DNA of 64,000 bases, from positions 149,116,823-149,180,822 of the forward strand of contig NC_064822.1 of assembly GCF_024166365.1 (NCBI RefSeq). Direction: 5' to 3'. The translations under genes and the position numbers were made by a program. The notes beneath the pieces were generated by a model. That model made no database searches, was not told where the DNA came from, and worked only from the letters and a program-made list of their open reading frames with translations. This stretch comes from Elephas maximus indicus. Lineage: Eukaryota; Chordata; Mammalia; Proboscidea; Elephantidae. This document shows, piece by piece, positions 11,779-22,469 of this stretch (its first letter is position 1; the number at the start of each line of letters is the position of its first letter).

Positions 11779-12616
11779 GGAAGAGCACACTTTGTTTGAC
11801 CTACTATTTGCTATTGACTAGATTTTTTTTTTTTTAGACCTAGACTCCATGAAATTAGATGTTAAATTGTAAAGTAAGGACAAGTTGCAAATGACTTTGT
11901 TCAGGAATGATATAAATGATTTCTTTTTGGTAGAAAAGACAACCCCTAAAAAGTTATGGTTTTATTGTCCTGTAGGACATCAACTAACTTTATATTTAAT
12001 AATTTTATTTCATAATTTTGTCTTTAATTCACTGTATATAGCAGTTATTCCTATCCTCTTTGGACTAGATTTACCATCTGCTGGATCCCTCGTTAATGAG
12101 TTAAATGAATCTTTGACATGTGCTCACTATTGATTTATGTGAGACTCATGCTTTTTGGTTTTCTGAAAATTATACTTTGACAACCTCTGAGAATACATAA
12201 GCCCTTTCCTGAATCTACAGGAAATTTCATGGAGAAAGATGATCTATGCTGTTCTAACATTTTTAAAAGACAAGATGTATAAATGAGTTTTGTTAGTAGA
12301 AAATAATTAGAATGGCTTTTTGCTCATCTTCGATATGAAGCACAGCCAAAATACATAGAAGAGATGTATTCTCTTATGTTTTTAGATTAACTTATGACAT
12401 GGTTATCATGTATCAAAAATCAACATAGAAGATGTCACATTATACCTGATAATGAAAGAATGATCCTCAATCAGATGATTAATCTGTGATTGAGTTGATA
12501 TAAAAAGGTCAGTTTTGAAACACATATTGTTAGAAAATTTTGTTTTTGAAGGCATTAAAAAAAAAAAGAAGTGTATACATTCTCAGCCTAGTTGATCTGT
12601 AAATCATCTATCCATC
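11779..12616. other. Unique A+T-rich intergenic DNA
   Basis: No recognised gene or repeat beyond a T-run at 11822-11834 and an A-run near 12557. The 11885-12133 plus-strand open frame shows no domain I recognise. Confidence 0.6.
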
Positions 12617-12630
12617 CTCTCTTCATGTTA

Positions 12631-12834
12631 AACCAAAACCAAACCATTGAGGTTTCAGCTCATGATGACCCTATGTGTTTCAGAATAGACCTGTACCTCA
12701 CAGAATTTTTTAATGCCTCTGATCCTTTTCAAGTAAATATCCAGGTCTTACCTTCTAAACACCTTTGGATGGATTCGAACCTCCAACCTTTTGGTTAGTA
12801 GCCAAGTACTTAATTGTTTGCCCTGCCAGGGGCA
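12631..12834 (-). repeat. Afrotherian SINE, long type, minus
   Basis: AACCAAAACCAAACCATTGA tail, TGTGTTTCAGAATAGACC, GATTCGAACCTCCAACC, TTTTGGTTAGTAGCC, GCCCTGCCAGGGGCA head. This is the first unit of the array. Confidence 0.85.
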
Positions 12835-12939
12835 CTTCTCTTCATATTAACCAAAACCTGAGGCTGTCAAGTCAATTCCTATTCATGGGAGACCTTATGT
12901 GTTACAGAGTAGAGCTGCTCCATAGGGTTTTCTCGGCTG

Positions 12940-13104
12940 TGGTGCAGTGCTCAAATTGCTTGGCTGTTAACCAAAATTTCGACTATTCAAAGCTACCAGC
13001 ATTTTCAAGGGAGAAAGACGTGGCAGTTGGCTTCCATAAAAATTTACAGCTTTGGAAACCCTATGGGGCAGTTCTACTCTGTCCTATAAGGTCTCTCTTA
13101 TTGG
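12940..13104 (+). repeat. Nested SINE, plus
   Basis: GTGCAGTGCTCAAATTGCTT head, CTGTTAACC, AGGGAGAAAGACGTGGCAG middle, GGAAACCCTATGGGGCAGTT and TCTGTCCTATAAGGTC tail. Confidence 0.85.
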
Positions 13105-13112
13105 CAACAGTG

Positions 13113-13142
13113 TTTTTTTGGGGGGGGGGGGGAGGGTGGGGG
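13113..13142. repeat. T/G homopolymer tract
   Basis: A T7 run passes directly into a long G run with a few interruptions. It follows the nested SINE and was probably its T/G-rich tail. Confidence 0.8.
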
Positions 13143-13290
13143 GTTGTTGTTAATCTTTATGGAAGCATTTCTCCAGGCCATTTCATTCAAGAAGCAGCTG
13201 GGTAGGTTGGAATCACCAGTCTTTAGGCTAATAGCAATCAAGTGCAAACCATTGGTGTTACCCAGGAACTTCTACCTTCTCTTCATGTTG

Positions 13291-13475
13291 TTGTTAACTG
13301 CCGACAAGTTGGCCCTGACTCATTACGACTCTTAGTGTTTCAGAGTAAAACTGCTCCACAGGATTCTCTTGGCTGTAATTTTTACAGAAGCAGATTGCCA
13401 GGCCTTTTCTTTCTTGGAGTGGCTGGGTGGATTTGAATAGCAGCCTGTTGAAAATTGCTTGTACCAGCCAGACTC
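13291..13475 (-). repeat. Afrotherian SINE, long type, minus
   Basis: GTTAACTGCCGACAAGTTGG, GACTCTTAGTGTTTCAGAG, TTACAGAAGCAGATTGCCAG, GCTGGGTGGATTTGAA and CCAGACTCC. Third unit of the array. Confidence 0.85.
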
Positions 13476-13644
13476 CTTTCTCTTCATATTAGGGAAGTTT
13501 TAACTCCCTTTCTGACAATTCAATGTCAAAATTATTTGAGATGACCTCATGCATATACAGAATAGAGAGCAAGATCTTGCCATAACCTCTTAATCCTTTA
13601 CATCAATGTCTCAATCGTCTTCCTCCTCCAATGCATTACAAAAC

Positions 13645-14392
13645 TTGTTGTTTTTAGTTGCTGTCCTACACGTAGTGTAGAACAGAATGAAACACCACCT
13701 GGTCTTGTGCCATCCTCACAATCATTGTTATGCTTGAGCCCATTGTTGCAACCACTGTGTCAGACCGTCTCATTAAAGGTCTTCCTCTTTTTTGCTGACC
13801 CTCTACTTTACCAAGCATGATGTCCTTCTCCAGGGACTCATCCCCTCTGATAACATCTCCAAAGTATGTGAGACAAAGTCTTGCCATCTTTGCTTCTAAG
13901 AAGCATTCTGGCTGTACTGCTTCCAAGACAGATTTGCTCATTCTTCTGGCAGTCCATTGTGTATTCAATACTCTTTCCCAACACCTTAATTCAAAGGCAT
14001 CAATTCTTCTTCAATTTTCCTTATTCATTGTCCAGTTTTGTATGCATATGAGGTGATTGAAAATACCATGGCTTGGGTCAGATGTACTTTAGTCCTCAAG
14101 GTGACATCTTTGCTTTTTAACACTTTAAAGGGGTCTTTTGCAGGAAATTTGCCCAATGCACTACGTCATTTGGTTTCTAGAACTGCTACTAGCATAGACG
14201 TTGATTATGCATCCAAGTAAAATGAAATCCTTGACAACTTCAATGTTTCCTCCGTTTGTCATGATGTTGCTTATTTTTTCAGTTGTTAGGATTTTCTTTC
14301 TTTATGTTGAGGTGAAATCCATATTGAAACCTGCAGTCTTTGGTATTCATCAGCAAGTGCTTCAAGTCCTCTTCACTTTCAGTGAAGATTGT
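13645..14392 (-). mobile_element. RTE/BovB-like LINE 3' fragment, minus
   Basis: On the minus strand this encodes the C-terminal end of the RTE ORF. The 100-residue piece at 13968-13666 has RRMSKSVLEAVQPE, YFGDVIRGDESLEKDIMLG and RGRPLMR-like sequence. The 3' tail is GTT-rich on the plus strand. It is 5'-truncated after the RT domain and diverged. Confidence 0.9.
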
Positions 14393-14548
14393 AAAACTAA
14401 TCTTTCTAAAATACCACTCTCCTCCTCAGCTTGAATACTTCCTAATCTCTTGCAGCTCTAAGCATAAACTCGTGTAGTTTGACATTCAAGGCTCTTTGTT
14501 ATATAAGCTTTTCTGACTTCTAGCTTTAGTAGGTACTACTAACCTAAA
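14393..14548. other. Spacer between inverted RTE fragments
   Basis: 156 bp of non-RTE sequence separates the minus-strand and plus-strand RTE fragments. I see no repeat in it. Confidence 0.6.
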
Positions 14549-15491
14549 GGATACTGCAAGGTTTAAAGTCAGGAAATGTGTGTGTCAGGGTTGTATCCTT
14601 GCACCATACTTATTCAATCTGTATGCTGAGCAAATAATCTCAGAAGCTGGACTATATGAAGAAGAACGGGGCATCAGATTGGAGGAAGACTCATTAACAA
14701 CCTGCGTTAGACAGATGACACAACCTGGCTTACTTAAAGTGAAGAGGACTTGAAGCACTTACTAATGCAGATCAAAGACCACAGCCTTCAGTATTACACC
14801 TCAACATAAAGAAAACAAAAATCCTCACAACTGGACCAATGAGCAACATCATCATAAATGGAGAAAAGATTGAAGTTGTCAAGGATTTCATTTTACTTGG
14901 ATCCACAATCAACAGCCATGGAAGCAGCAGTCAAGAAATCAAAAGATGCATTCCACTGGGCAAATCTGCTGCAAAGGACCTCTTTAAAGTGTTGAAAAGC
15001 AAAGATGCCACCTTGAAGACTAAGGTGCACCTGACCCAAACCGTGATATTTTCAATTGCATGGTATGCATGTGAAAGCTGGACAATGAATAAGGAAGACC
15101 GAAGAAAGATTGACACCTTTGAATTGTGGTCTTTGCGAAGAATATTGAATATACAATGAACTGGCAAAAGAACAAACAAATCTATCCCGGCAGAAGTACA
15201 ACCAGAATGCTTCTTAGAAGCAAGGATGGTGAGACTGGATCTTAAATACTTTGGACATATTATCAGGAGGGATCAGCCCCTGGAGAAGGATATCATGCTT
15301 GGTAAAGTACAAGGTCAGCAGAAAAGAGGAAGATCCTCAAAGAGATGGATTGACACAGTGGCTGCAATAATGGGCTCAAGCATAACAACAATTGTGAGCA
15401 TGGCAGAGGACCAGGCAGTGTTTTTTTTCTGTGGTACATAGGGTCTCTATGAGTTGGAAGTGGCTCAAAGGTGCCTAACAATAACAACAAC
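14549..15491 (+). mobile_element. RTE/BovB-like LINE 3' fragment, plus
   Basis: Starts within the RT domain (GGTTTAAAGTCAGGAAATG, then CAGGGTTGTATCC) and runs to the GTGCCTAACAATAACAACAA end. The longest open piece, 14839-15159, gives the post-RT region (EVVKDFILLGSTINSHGSSS, ESWTMNKEDRR). The C-terminal piece (15226-15441) has YFGHIIRRDQPLEKDIMLG. Stops and frameshifts break it. Confidence 0.92.
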
Positions 15492-15529
15492 TTCCTAAAA
15501 GTGTGGGTATATACCATAGGGCGTAGCAG

Positions 15530-15695
15530 CATGGCTTTTGAAATTATATAAGCAAAGGTCCACATCACAGCTTTGCCACTTCCTAGTAGACAGAATCTGG
15601 GTTAATTACTTAACCTCTCTGAGCTTCAGTTTTCTGATCCATAAAATGGAGGGAGTAATAATGATACATCCTCATTTTCTCGTTAAATATAAGTT
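15530..15695 (+). repeat. MIR SINE
   Basis: GCTTTGCCACTTCCTAGTAG, TTACTTAACCTCTCTGAGC, TTCAGTTTTCTGATCC and ATAAAATGGAGGGAGTAAT match the MIR core and 3' region in plus orientation. Ancient and pan-mammalian. Confidence 0.85.
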
Positions 15696-16176
15696 TAAGA
15701 GGAAATTATCTTTAACAAAATATTGTTGCATGCAGATACCTTGTATTCTTATGGCTAGAGTTTTACTTTTTCACATTATAATGATTAAATTGGCTTACTG
15801 GAGTAATTATCATACACATCTCTGCCAGTAAAAGCCAGTTTTCCCCAGGGCCTACATGAAAAGAACAGCAGAGCTGAGGTTCCAAATCCTGGATTATGTA
15901 TAGGTACTTGATTATGAGCCAATTTGTCATCGCCTACATGAAAATCTGTGAGGAAATAACATGTTAAATAGCTTATTATACTCTATGTTTATCTGATTAA
16001 CTCAAACCAACCATTCTCAACCAAGGGAGAAAAAGCCCCAAAATAATATGACATAGAACATATTTTGTTTGAACAACAGCAAGAAACTCAGATATACTTA
16101 GAGCTGGGCAGAAGGTGGGACCTGAACATGAGTGAGAATCTTTGGACAAACAAGACACACCAAAACAAGACATAAT
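15696..16176. other. Unique intergenic DNA
   Basis: No gene or repeat recognised between the MIR and the next RTE fragment. Confidence 0.6.
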
Positions 16177-17031
16177 AGAAGGTGTTGTTGTTGTTGTTAG
16201 GTGCCGTCGAGTCAGTTCCGACTCATAGCGACCCTATACACAACAGAACGAAACACTGCCCGGTCCTGTGCCATCCTTACAATCGTTGTTATGCTTGAGC
16301 TCATTGTTGCAGTCACTGTGTCAATCCACCTTGTTGAGGGTCTTCCCCTTTTCCACTGACCCTGTACTCTGCCAAGCATGATGTCCTTCTCCAGGGACTG
16401 ATCCCTCCTGACAACATGTCCAAAGTATATGAGATGCAGTCTCACCACCCTTGCCTCTAAGGAGCATTCTGGCTGCACTTATTCCAAGACAGATTTGTTC
16501 ATTCTTTTAGCAGTCCGTGGTATATTCAATATTCTTCACCATCACCACAATTTAAAGGTGTCAACTCTTCTTTGGTCTTCCTTATTCATTGTCCAGCTTT
16601 CACATGCATATGAGGCGATTGGAAATATGATGGCTTGGGTCAGGTGCACCTTAGTCTTCAGGGTGACATCTTTGCTCTTCAACACTTGGAAGAGGTCTTT
16701 TGCAGCACATTTGCCCAATGCAATGCATCTTTTGATTTCTTGACTGCTGCTTCCATGGCTGTTGATTGGGGATCCAAGTAAAATGAAATCCTTGACAACT
16801 TCAATCTTTTCTCCATTTATCGTGATGTTGCTCATTGGTCCAGTTGTGAGGATTTTTGTTTTCTTTATGTTGAGGTGTAATCCGTACTGAAGGCTGTGGT
16901 CTTTGATCTTCATCAGTAAGTGCTTCAAGTCCTCTTCACTTTCAGCAAGCCAGGTTGTTTCATCTGCATAACGCAGGTTGTTAGTGAGTCTTCCTCCAAT
17001 CCTGATGCCCCGTTCTTCTTCATATAGTCCA
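16177..17031 (-). mobile_element. RTE/BovB-like LINE 3' fragment, minus
   Basis: The plus strand opens with a (GTT)n-type tail, then AGGTGCCGTCGAGTCAGTTCC. The minus strand encodes IEVVKDFILLGSPINSHGSS (16928-16542) and YFGHVVRRDQSLEKDIMLGR (16478-16212). It is one of the least diverged RTE pieces here, 5'-truncated near the GGACTATATGAAGAAGAACG segment. Confidence 0.92.
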
Positions 17032-19059
17032 GGTCCTCATATTGAAAACTCCAAAAAACTAGTGGAGAAGTGGTTAAACTGAATTCCAGAGCTTTTTTTT
17101 TTTTTCCTCCAATGAATATCTACCTTCTGTATTTCTTTCCTGTCTTAAGTTTGCTCATGGTAATAGAAGACCATGTCTAAAAATCTGAATGAATGTGGCT
17201 TTTCTCACAAAACATTTTAAATAATGGAAGTTGGTAGTGTCATGGGTTGTGAAATAACCTCACTAATAGGTTTTAAGCATAGAAGAAATAATTATTTATC
17301 TGGAGTGGTTTAGTTAAAGCCCAGCAGGCAGAGATTCCATTTTAGCTCTAGGATTCTGTGATGTTCTTTTGATTCTCCAAAAGGTTTAGAATGTTACTCT
17401 TAAGTTTTTGTAGGCCTGACAGAATCAGGTGTCTGATTAGCTATTGTATTTCAGCAGGTGGTTCCAGGCTTTTAATGAATTAAAAGTCAGTATTTGAATA
17501 GCTGGTTGGTTGGGTGTTGCCAGATATCTGTATCCCAAATAATAGGCTGAATTTCTTCACTTAGTAGCCATGGCTTTTATTAAGTCTAATGAGATAAAGC
17601 GACAGATCCATGGAAGGGTGGCTACTACTAGCACTTGCTTTAACTTCAGAGAAAGTATTGTGAAACACAGATACGTCAATAAAATTAAATGTGTGCATCT
17701 GAGTCTATAAACACCCCAGATGTGCATCGACCTGCTAGAGCAAATCACAGAATCATAATATTTTGTTGTAGTGCTTTACACTTCACAAAGTATTTTTGTT
17801 TCTGATATCTCATTTAATTCCAATATGGTCGTCAGTAAAGAAAACGTTATCTTAATTTTATGAATAGGAAAACCGAGATTTAGAGCCATGCAATGATTTA
17901 ATTATTACTCAAAACAGAAGCGGAGCCAAAACTAGAATTAGAGACAATTTTAGGTCGGTAAGAAACTTAGATAACCTCTATTCCAAATTTCTTGTTATAT
18001 TACTGAAGAACACAAGACTCAGAGAAAAATACATTTGCTCATTGACATATGTTAGCATAGAGTGGAACAAAAATTAGGCCTTGTTGACTATGAATATAAC
18101 TCATTTATAGCTTATTTTCAATTAATGTATAAAATAGAAAAAATTACAAACTAGGGACTAAAAACAATTGTAGGATTCATCTACGCAAGGCCTCATTTTA
18201 CTGCTAAGAAGTCTGAGTCCAGGAGAGAGTAAATGACTTGCTAAACTTCACAAGGTTTGAAACACAATTTTCTTGATTCAGTATTCTTTTGGTAATTATA
18301 TGACTCTTGCATGTTCAATTTGGAATCTATTTGAAAGCACTCAAATGGCTGAGATCAAATTGTGCAGGCTGAAATGACTTACATTTCATAGTTTATAAAG
18401 AAAGGAAATAATTTTAATCCAGTGACAAGAATTTTCATAAACGCTTGAAGCACTAGTGATTAGACTAAAGACTAATAATTTTAAAATTCAGAACAATCCT
18501 TTAACAAATAAGGGATGGGCATTGAGAGAAATGCTGATACTATTTGCCTCCAGTCAGGATAAAAGACACTAAATAGTTTAAGCCGGGAGGCGTATTAGAA
18601 AGAATGGAGAATGGAGAAGCAAAGCAGAAGACCAGGAAGCTACTACCGTACTTGTGTTGGAACCCAGGAGCCAGCAGTGGCTCATGAGATGATGAAGAAA
18701 CTTTTCTGCCCAACTTTTATGAGAACTGCATTGCTGTCCTCAGGCAAATGCTGTAAGGCCTGCACTCAAATGGTATTGGGGCCAATATTTGCAATCTCAT
18801 GCCTCCTCCCACTTTACACACTTCTGTCGCTTCTCTCAATGGCAGAAATTGAGAGAAAGTTAGCTGGTAAAGCATCTCGGAAATGTAGTTTGCAGACTTC
18901 TAATCTTGTTGATTCAGGAGGGAACATAAAATAATGCTAAGTTGAGAACCATCATACCAAACACTGTTTAGTATTAGGTAAATAGTTTGTCAATATATAG
19001 CTACATGGAAGGTATAGAGAGCATATAAGCCTTCTATATACCAAAAAAAAAAAAAAAAA
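17032..19059. other. Mostly unique intergenic DNA
   Basis: A+T-rich, without a supported gene. A MIR-like 3' relic lies near 18188-18295 and a possible old L1 3' UTR relic near 18600-18930 (ends in a GGAAATGTAGTTTGCAG segment). The 107-codon frame at 18611-18934 overlaps that relic and shows no known domain. Confidence 0.5.
18188..18295 (-). repeat. MIR-like relic
   Basis: CTCATTTTACTGCTAAGAAG, TGAGTCCAGGAGAGAGTAAA, TGACTTGCTAAACTTCACAA follow the MIR pattern 'ttttacagatgaggaaactgag...aagtgacttgcccaaggtcaca'. Confidence 0.55.
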
Positions 19060-19213
19060 ACACTCTAAAAACCCATTGCAGTCAGGTCGATTCTGACCCT
19101 ATAGGACAGAGTAGAACTGCCCCACGGAGTTTCCAAGGAGCACCTGGTGGAATTGAACTGCTGACCTTTTGGTTAACAGCTGTAGTACTTAACCACTATA
19201 TCATCAGGGTTAA
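19060..19213 (-). repeat. Afrotherian SINE, minus
   Basis: A-run upstream (19042-19060), AACCCATTGCAGTCAGGTCG, CCTATAGGACAGAGTAGAAC, TTTCCAAGGAGCACCTGG, TTTTGGTTAACAGC and CAGGGTT. A few bases are missing around the GACTCATAG segment. Confidence 0.9.
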
Positions 19214-19735
19214 GATCACTAAAAAGAAGCACCTGCACTTGAAATGATTTTCCACAGGGAAGGATATCACAGGGCTCTTTAAAAAGAAAAAAAGTTAACT
19301 ACTTTTGCTATCCCTTTGTGTTCTGGGGAAGAAATTGGTGAGTTTGTACCTGGATCTGGTTGCTTTCTGCAAAGTTCAGGGGTCTGAGCCCACATCTCTC
19401 TGTGAGATTTGATATTATGGAATTTGTTGATGACTAAAAGTACCTGCTGGACTGAAAGAATACCAGAACTGCTAAGTGTGATTCAAATCTAACTGAAAAG
19501 AAGTTTGCAGGCTACATCCTTCTCACTAGGGTTTAAAGGAATGATCTGTAGGCTTGTGAGAAAGACTCATTCCGGCAACCTTTCGAGATACAGCCACCAT
19601 GAATTTGGTAGTTCTAGCGATGTTTGCAAGTGTGAGTGTACGTTAGGAAGACATGTGCGTGACCCTGTGACCTCACAATCGCCTCCTCTGTGCTTAAAGG
19701 GATGCAGGGATCTGAGCAGTAGCCATAAACCTAAG
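19214..19735. other. Unique intergenic DNA
   Basis: No gene or repeat recognised. The open frame at 19505-19759 runs into the following SINE and is not a gene. Confidence 0.55.
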
Positions 19736-19956
19736 GAGCCCTGGTGGCACAAAGGTTGAAGTACTTGGCTGCTAACTGAAACGTTGGCAGCCTGAACCCA
19801 CCAGCATCTCCACAGAAGAAAAGGCCTGGCAATCTTCTCCCATAAAGGTTACAACCCAGGAAACCCTATAGGGCAGTTCTACTCCATCATATAGAGTTGT
19901 TATGAGTCGGAATTGACTAGATGGCAATAGGCTTGGTTTTTTTGGTTTTGTATGGG
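19736..19956 (+). repeat. Afrotherian SINE, long type, plus
   Basis: GGAGCCCTGGTGGCACAAAG head, CTGCTAACTGAAACG, AAAAGGCCTGGCAATC middle, GGAAACCCTATAGGGCAGTT, ATGAGTCGGAATTGACTAGA and a GGTTTTTTTGG tail. Full length. Confidence 0.92.
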
Positions 19957-20084
19957 TGCCCTAATTGAGTGCCTTAAATCTTCTAGATTTTAATATGTAG
20001 TAGAGCCCTAAAAACTTCAATTAAAAAAAAAAAAGGTCACGAATATCAACAGGCAATTCACAGAAGGATTAAAGAAGCTCAGTG

Positions 20085-21042
20085 TGGAGATTTTAAAATT
20101 ATGCCCAAATTTCTTTGATGTTACTCCCTTCAAAATGGGAAGCTTCTTTTTCCTCCCCTTGAGTGTAGACTGGGCTAAGTGACTCATTTCTAATGAATAG
20201 AACTGGATTGGACGTAGTGATTAGCTTTTAAGAAATAATTGTAAATGTTATGTTGTATCACCTTTAATGTTAGCTTATAGAAAGACCATGCCTCTGTCTT
20301 ACTGTGAGAGAATTCATATTGTGAACAGCTCTTATGGTGGGCTATGGAGAAGTCCATGTGGTGAAGAACTGAAATCTCCTGGCCACTGCCATGTGTGTGA
20401 GCTTAGAATTGTATACTAGAGTCCATGAATTCGTAGACAACAGCTTGAATGAAATTTCATGGGTGACCCTGAGAAAGAACCACCCAGATAAGCTGCTCCT
20501 GGATTCTTGACCTTTGCAAACTATGTGAATTACTAAATGTTACTTTAAGCTGCTAAGTTTTAGAGTAATTTGTTGTTATTGTGTTGTTGTTAGGTGTCAT
20601 CACATCGTTTCCGACTCATAGCTACCCTGTGTACCAGAGAATAAAACACTACCTGGTCCTGAACCATCCTTACAATCGTTGCTATGCTTGAGCCCATTGT
20701 TGCAGCCACTGTGTCAATCCATCTCATTAAGGGTCTTCCTCTTTTCCACTGACCCTGTACTTCACCAAGCATGATCTTCTCCAGGGACTAATCCCTCCTG
20801 ACAACATGTCCAAAGTATGTAAGATGCTGTCTCGCCATCCTTGCTTCTAAGAAGCATTTTGTTTGTACTTCTTTCAAGACAGATTTGTTCATTCTTTTGT
20901 CAGTCCATGGTATATTCAATATTCTTCGCCAACGCCACAATTCAAAGACGTCAATTCTTCTTCCATCTTCCTTATTCATTGTCCAGTTTTACATGCATAT
21001 GATTTGTAGGGTAATTTGTTACACAGAGATAAATAACTACTA
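20085..21042 (+). mobile_element. MaLR (MLT1-type) solo LTR, interrupted
   Basis: 20085-20574 plus 21007-21042 read as one old ERVL-MaLR LTR. Signatures include GAGAAGTCCATGTGGTG, CCTGAGAAAGAACCACCCAG, TAAGCTGCTCCTGGATTC, TTTAAGCTGCTAAGTTTTAG, then GGTAATTTGTTACACAG and a GATAAATAACTACTAC end. An RTE fragment interrupts it close to its 3' end. No internal retroviral genes are present. Confidence 0.7.
20575..21006 (-). mobile_element. RTE LINE 3' fragment inside an LTR, minus
   Basis: The GTT-rich tail and GTTAGGTGTCATCACATCG open the element on the plus strand. The minus strand encodes MNKEDGRRIDVFELW and YFGHVVRRD, the RTE C-terminus. A 14-bp direct repeat TAGRGTAATTTGTT flanks it (20561-20574 and 21007-21020, one mismatch), the expected target-site duplication. 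Confidence 0.9.
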
Positions 21043-21399
21043 CAGTCAGACTCACTAGATATAAGAGGAATGCCAAACAAAACAAAAGCAAGTCACTTTT
21101 CAAACTTTAAATTGGCCAATTTTTAAAAGTAATTCTCAATATTTACTAGAGCATATACTATTAATGGATGTTTAATTGAAATGAACCTTTTGGAGAATAA
21201 TTTGCCAATGTACTATCTAGAAAAATTTAAAGGACACATATCTTTGACTCAATAATTCTACTTCTAAAAATCTGACCCAGAGGAATATTTGTACATATCC
21301 AAAAGGTGCATTTTTATTGCATTATTGTGTGCAGTAGTGGCAAACAAAATGTCTAATAACAATTTATTGTATATCAGGCACTTCCCTTAATCCTTTCCC

Positions 21400-21555
21400 T
21401 GTAAGGCAGATTCATTTTAAAATAATTACATTACAGATAAGGGAAATTGGGGCACAGAGAAGTGAAATAACTTGCTTGAGGGCACAAAGCTATTAAGTAG
21501 AAGAGCAGAGCAGAGATTCAAAGTCTTGCACTTAACAATTACGATAAGCTGCTTC
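21400..21555 (-). repeat. MIR SINE
   Basis: TTACAGATAAGGGAAATTGG, GGCACAGAGAAGTGAAATAA, CTTGCTTGAGGGCACAAAGC and GCAGAGATTCAAAG match a MIR in minus orientation. Confidence 0.85.
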
Positions 21556-21666
21556 TCATTAAAAAATATATTTTAATTATTTTTTTTTTAGTAGGAGACT
21601 GTTTAAATAAATATGCACTACAATTATATAAAAAAAAAAAAATTATAGATTACTCTATATTACAAA

Positions 21667-21838
21667 TGGAGCCCTAGTGGCACAGTGGTTAAGAGCTTAG
21701 ACTGCTAACCAAAAGGTCAGCAGCTCGAATGCACCAGCTGCTCCTTGGAAACCTTATGGGGCAGTTCTACTCTGTCCTACAGGGTTGCTATGAGTCAGAA
21801 TCGACTCAAAAACAACAGGTTTGTTTTTTTTTGGTTTA
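21667..21838 (+). repeat. Afrotherian SINE, plus
   Basis: GGAGCCCTAGTGGCACAGTG, GACTGCTAACCAAAAGGTC, GGAAACCTTATGGGGCAGTT, ATGAGTCAGAATCGACTC and an ACAACAGGTTTG-T tail. Full length. Confidence 0.95.
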
Positions 21839-21887
21839 TATGACAATTATAGAATATATTATGTAAACATGAAGAAAATAGAGCAAG

Positions 21888-22092
21888 GAGTCCCTGGGTG
21901 GTGCAGTTAAGAGCTTGAATACTAACCAAAAGGTTGACAGTTCGAACCCACCAAAAGGCACCTTGGAAGACAGGGCTGGAAATCTGCTTCTGAAAGGTCA
22001 CAGCCTTGAAAAGCTTACAGAGAAGTTTTACTCTGCACACATGGAGTCGTCATGAGTTGGAATAAATTTGACAATTTTTTTTTTTTTTTTAA
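21888..22092 (+). repeat. Afrotherian SINE, GGAGTCCCTGGGTGG type, plus
   Basis: GGAGTCCCTGGGTGGTGCAG, GTTCGAACCCACC, GCACCTTGGAAGACAGGGCT, GGTCACAGCCTTGAAAAGC, CTCTGCACACATGGAGTCG and a T-run tail. It is a distinct subfamily from its left neighbour. Confidence 0.92.
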
Positions 22093-22099
22093 TGTTCAA

Positions 22100-22285
22100 T
22101 TTCAGAAGAAAAGCCTGGCACTCTACTTCTGAAAATCAGTCAGTAAAAATCCTATGGACCACATTGGTCTAATCAACGACAGTTCATGGGAATGGCACAG
22201 GACCAGGCAGTGTTTCCTTTGGTTGTGTGTAAGTACACCATGGGTAAGGCCAACTCAGCAGTAGCTAATGACAACTTGTACAGTT
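22100..22285 (+). mobile_element. RTE-derived internally deleted element
   Basis: The first part (GCCTGGCACTCTACTTCTGA, CAGTCAGTAAAAATCCTATG) matches the RTE 5' UTR at 38606-38660. It then jumps to the RTE 3' end (GGCACAGGACCAGGCAGTGT, then a degenerate copy of the terminal 40 bp). Nearly the whole ORF is absent, so this is a short non-autonomous derivative. Confidence 0.7.
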
Positions 22286-22469
22286 TCATGGAACAATATC
22301 AGTGATTGTTTTCTTTTAAATAAATTAAATATCAAATGTTGCTAACTGAAATGCCTCAGGGTATCAAGCAGGTGGTGCTAATGAATATAATAATCTGGAT
22401 AGCTTTAGCAGATTGCCACTATGTGGAATGTGAGTCCATTATTTCTAAATTTGCTGATTTTTCAAAAAT
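22286..22469. other. Unique intergenic DNA
   Basis: Nothing recognised. Confidence 0.5.

Larger units (their letters stand above)
12850..13275 (-). repeat. SINE (minus) split by a plus-strand SINE
   Basis: The minus element runs 12850-12939 (GTCAAGTCAATTCC, CATAGGGTTTTCTCGGCTGT). It resumes at 13148 (GTTAATCTTTATGGAAGCA) and ends near 13270. The break is at GGCTGT|AATCTTTA, which is continuous in other copies. The interior is a plus-strand SINE (12940-13104) followed by a T/G homopolymer tail. This is a nested SINE-in-SINE insertion. Confidence 0.8.
12617..13491. repeat. SINE array with four copies of one target site
   Basis: Three SINE units stand in a row, separated and bounded by four copies of a short motif resembling CTCTTCATRTT (12617-12630, 12835-12849, 13276-13290, 13476-13491). 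Successive insertions into the same target, each duplicating it, is the simplest explanation. The units are listed separately. Confidence 0.75.

Noticed and set aside
12765..13205. 146-codon plus-strand frame
   Set aside because: It runs through several SINE fragments and a G homopolymer, so it is a repeat-derived accident.
18611..18934. 107-codon plus-strand frame that could be a small gene
   Set aside because: It overlaps a sequence resembling an old L1 3' UTR (GGAAATGTAGTTTGCAG), with no known domain or splice structure.
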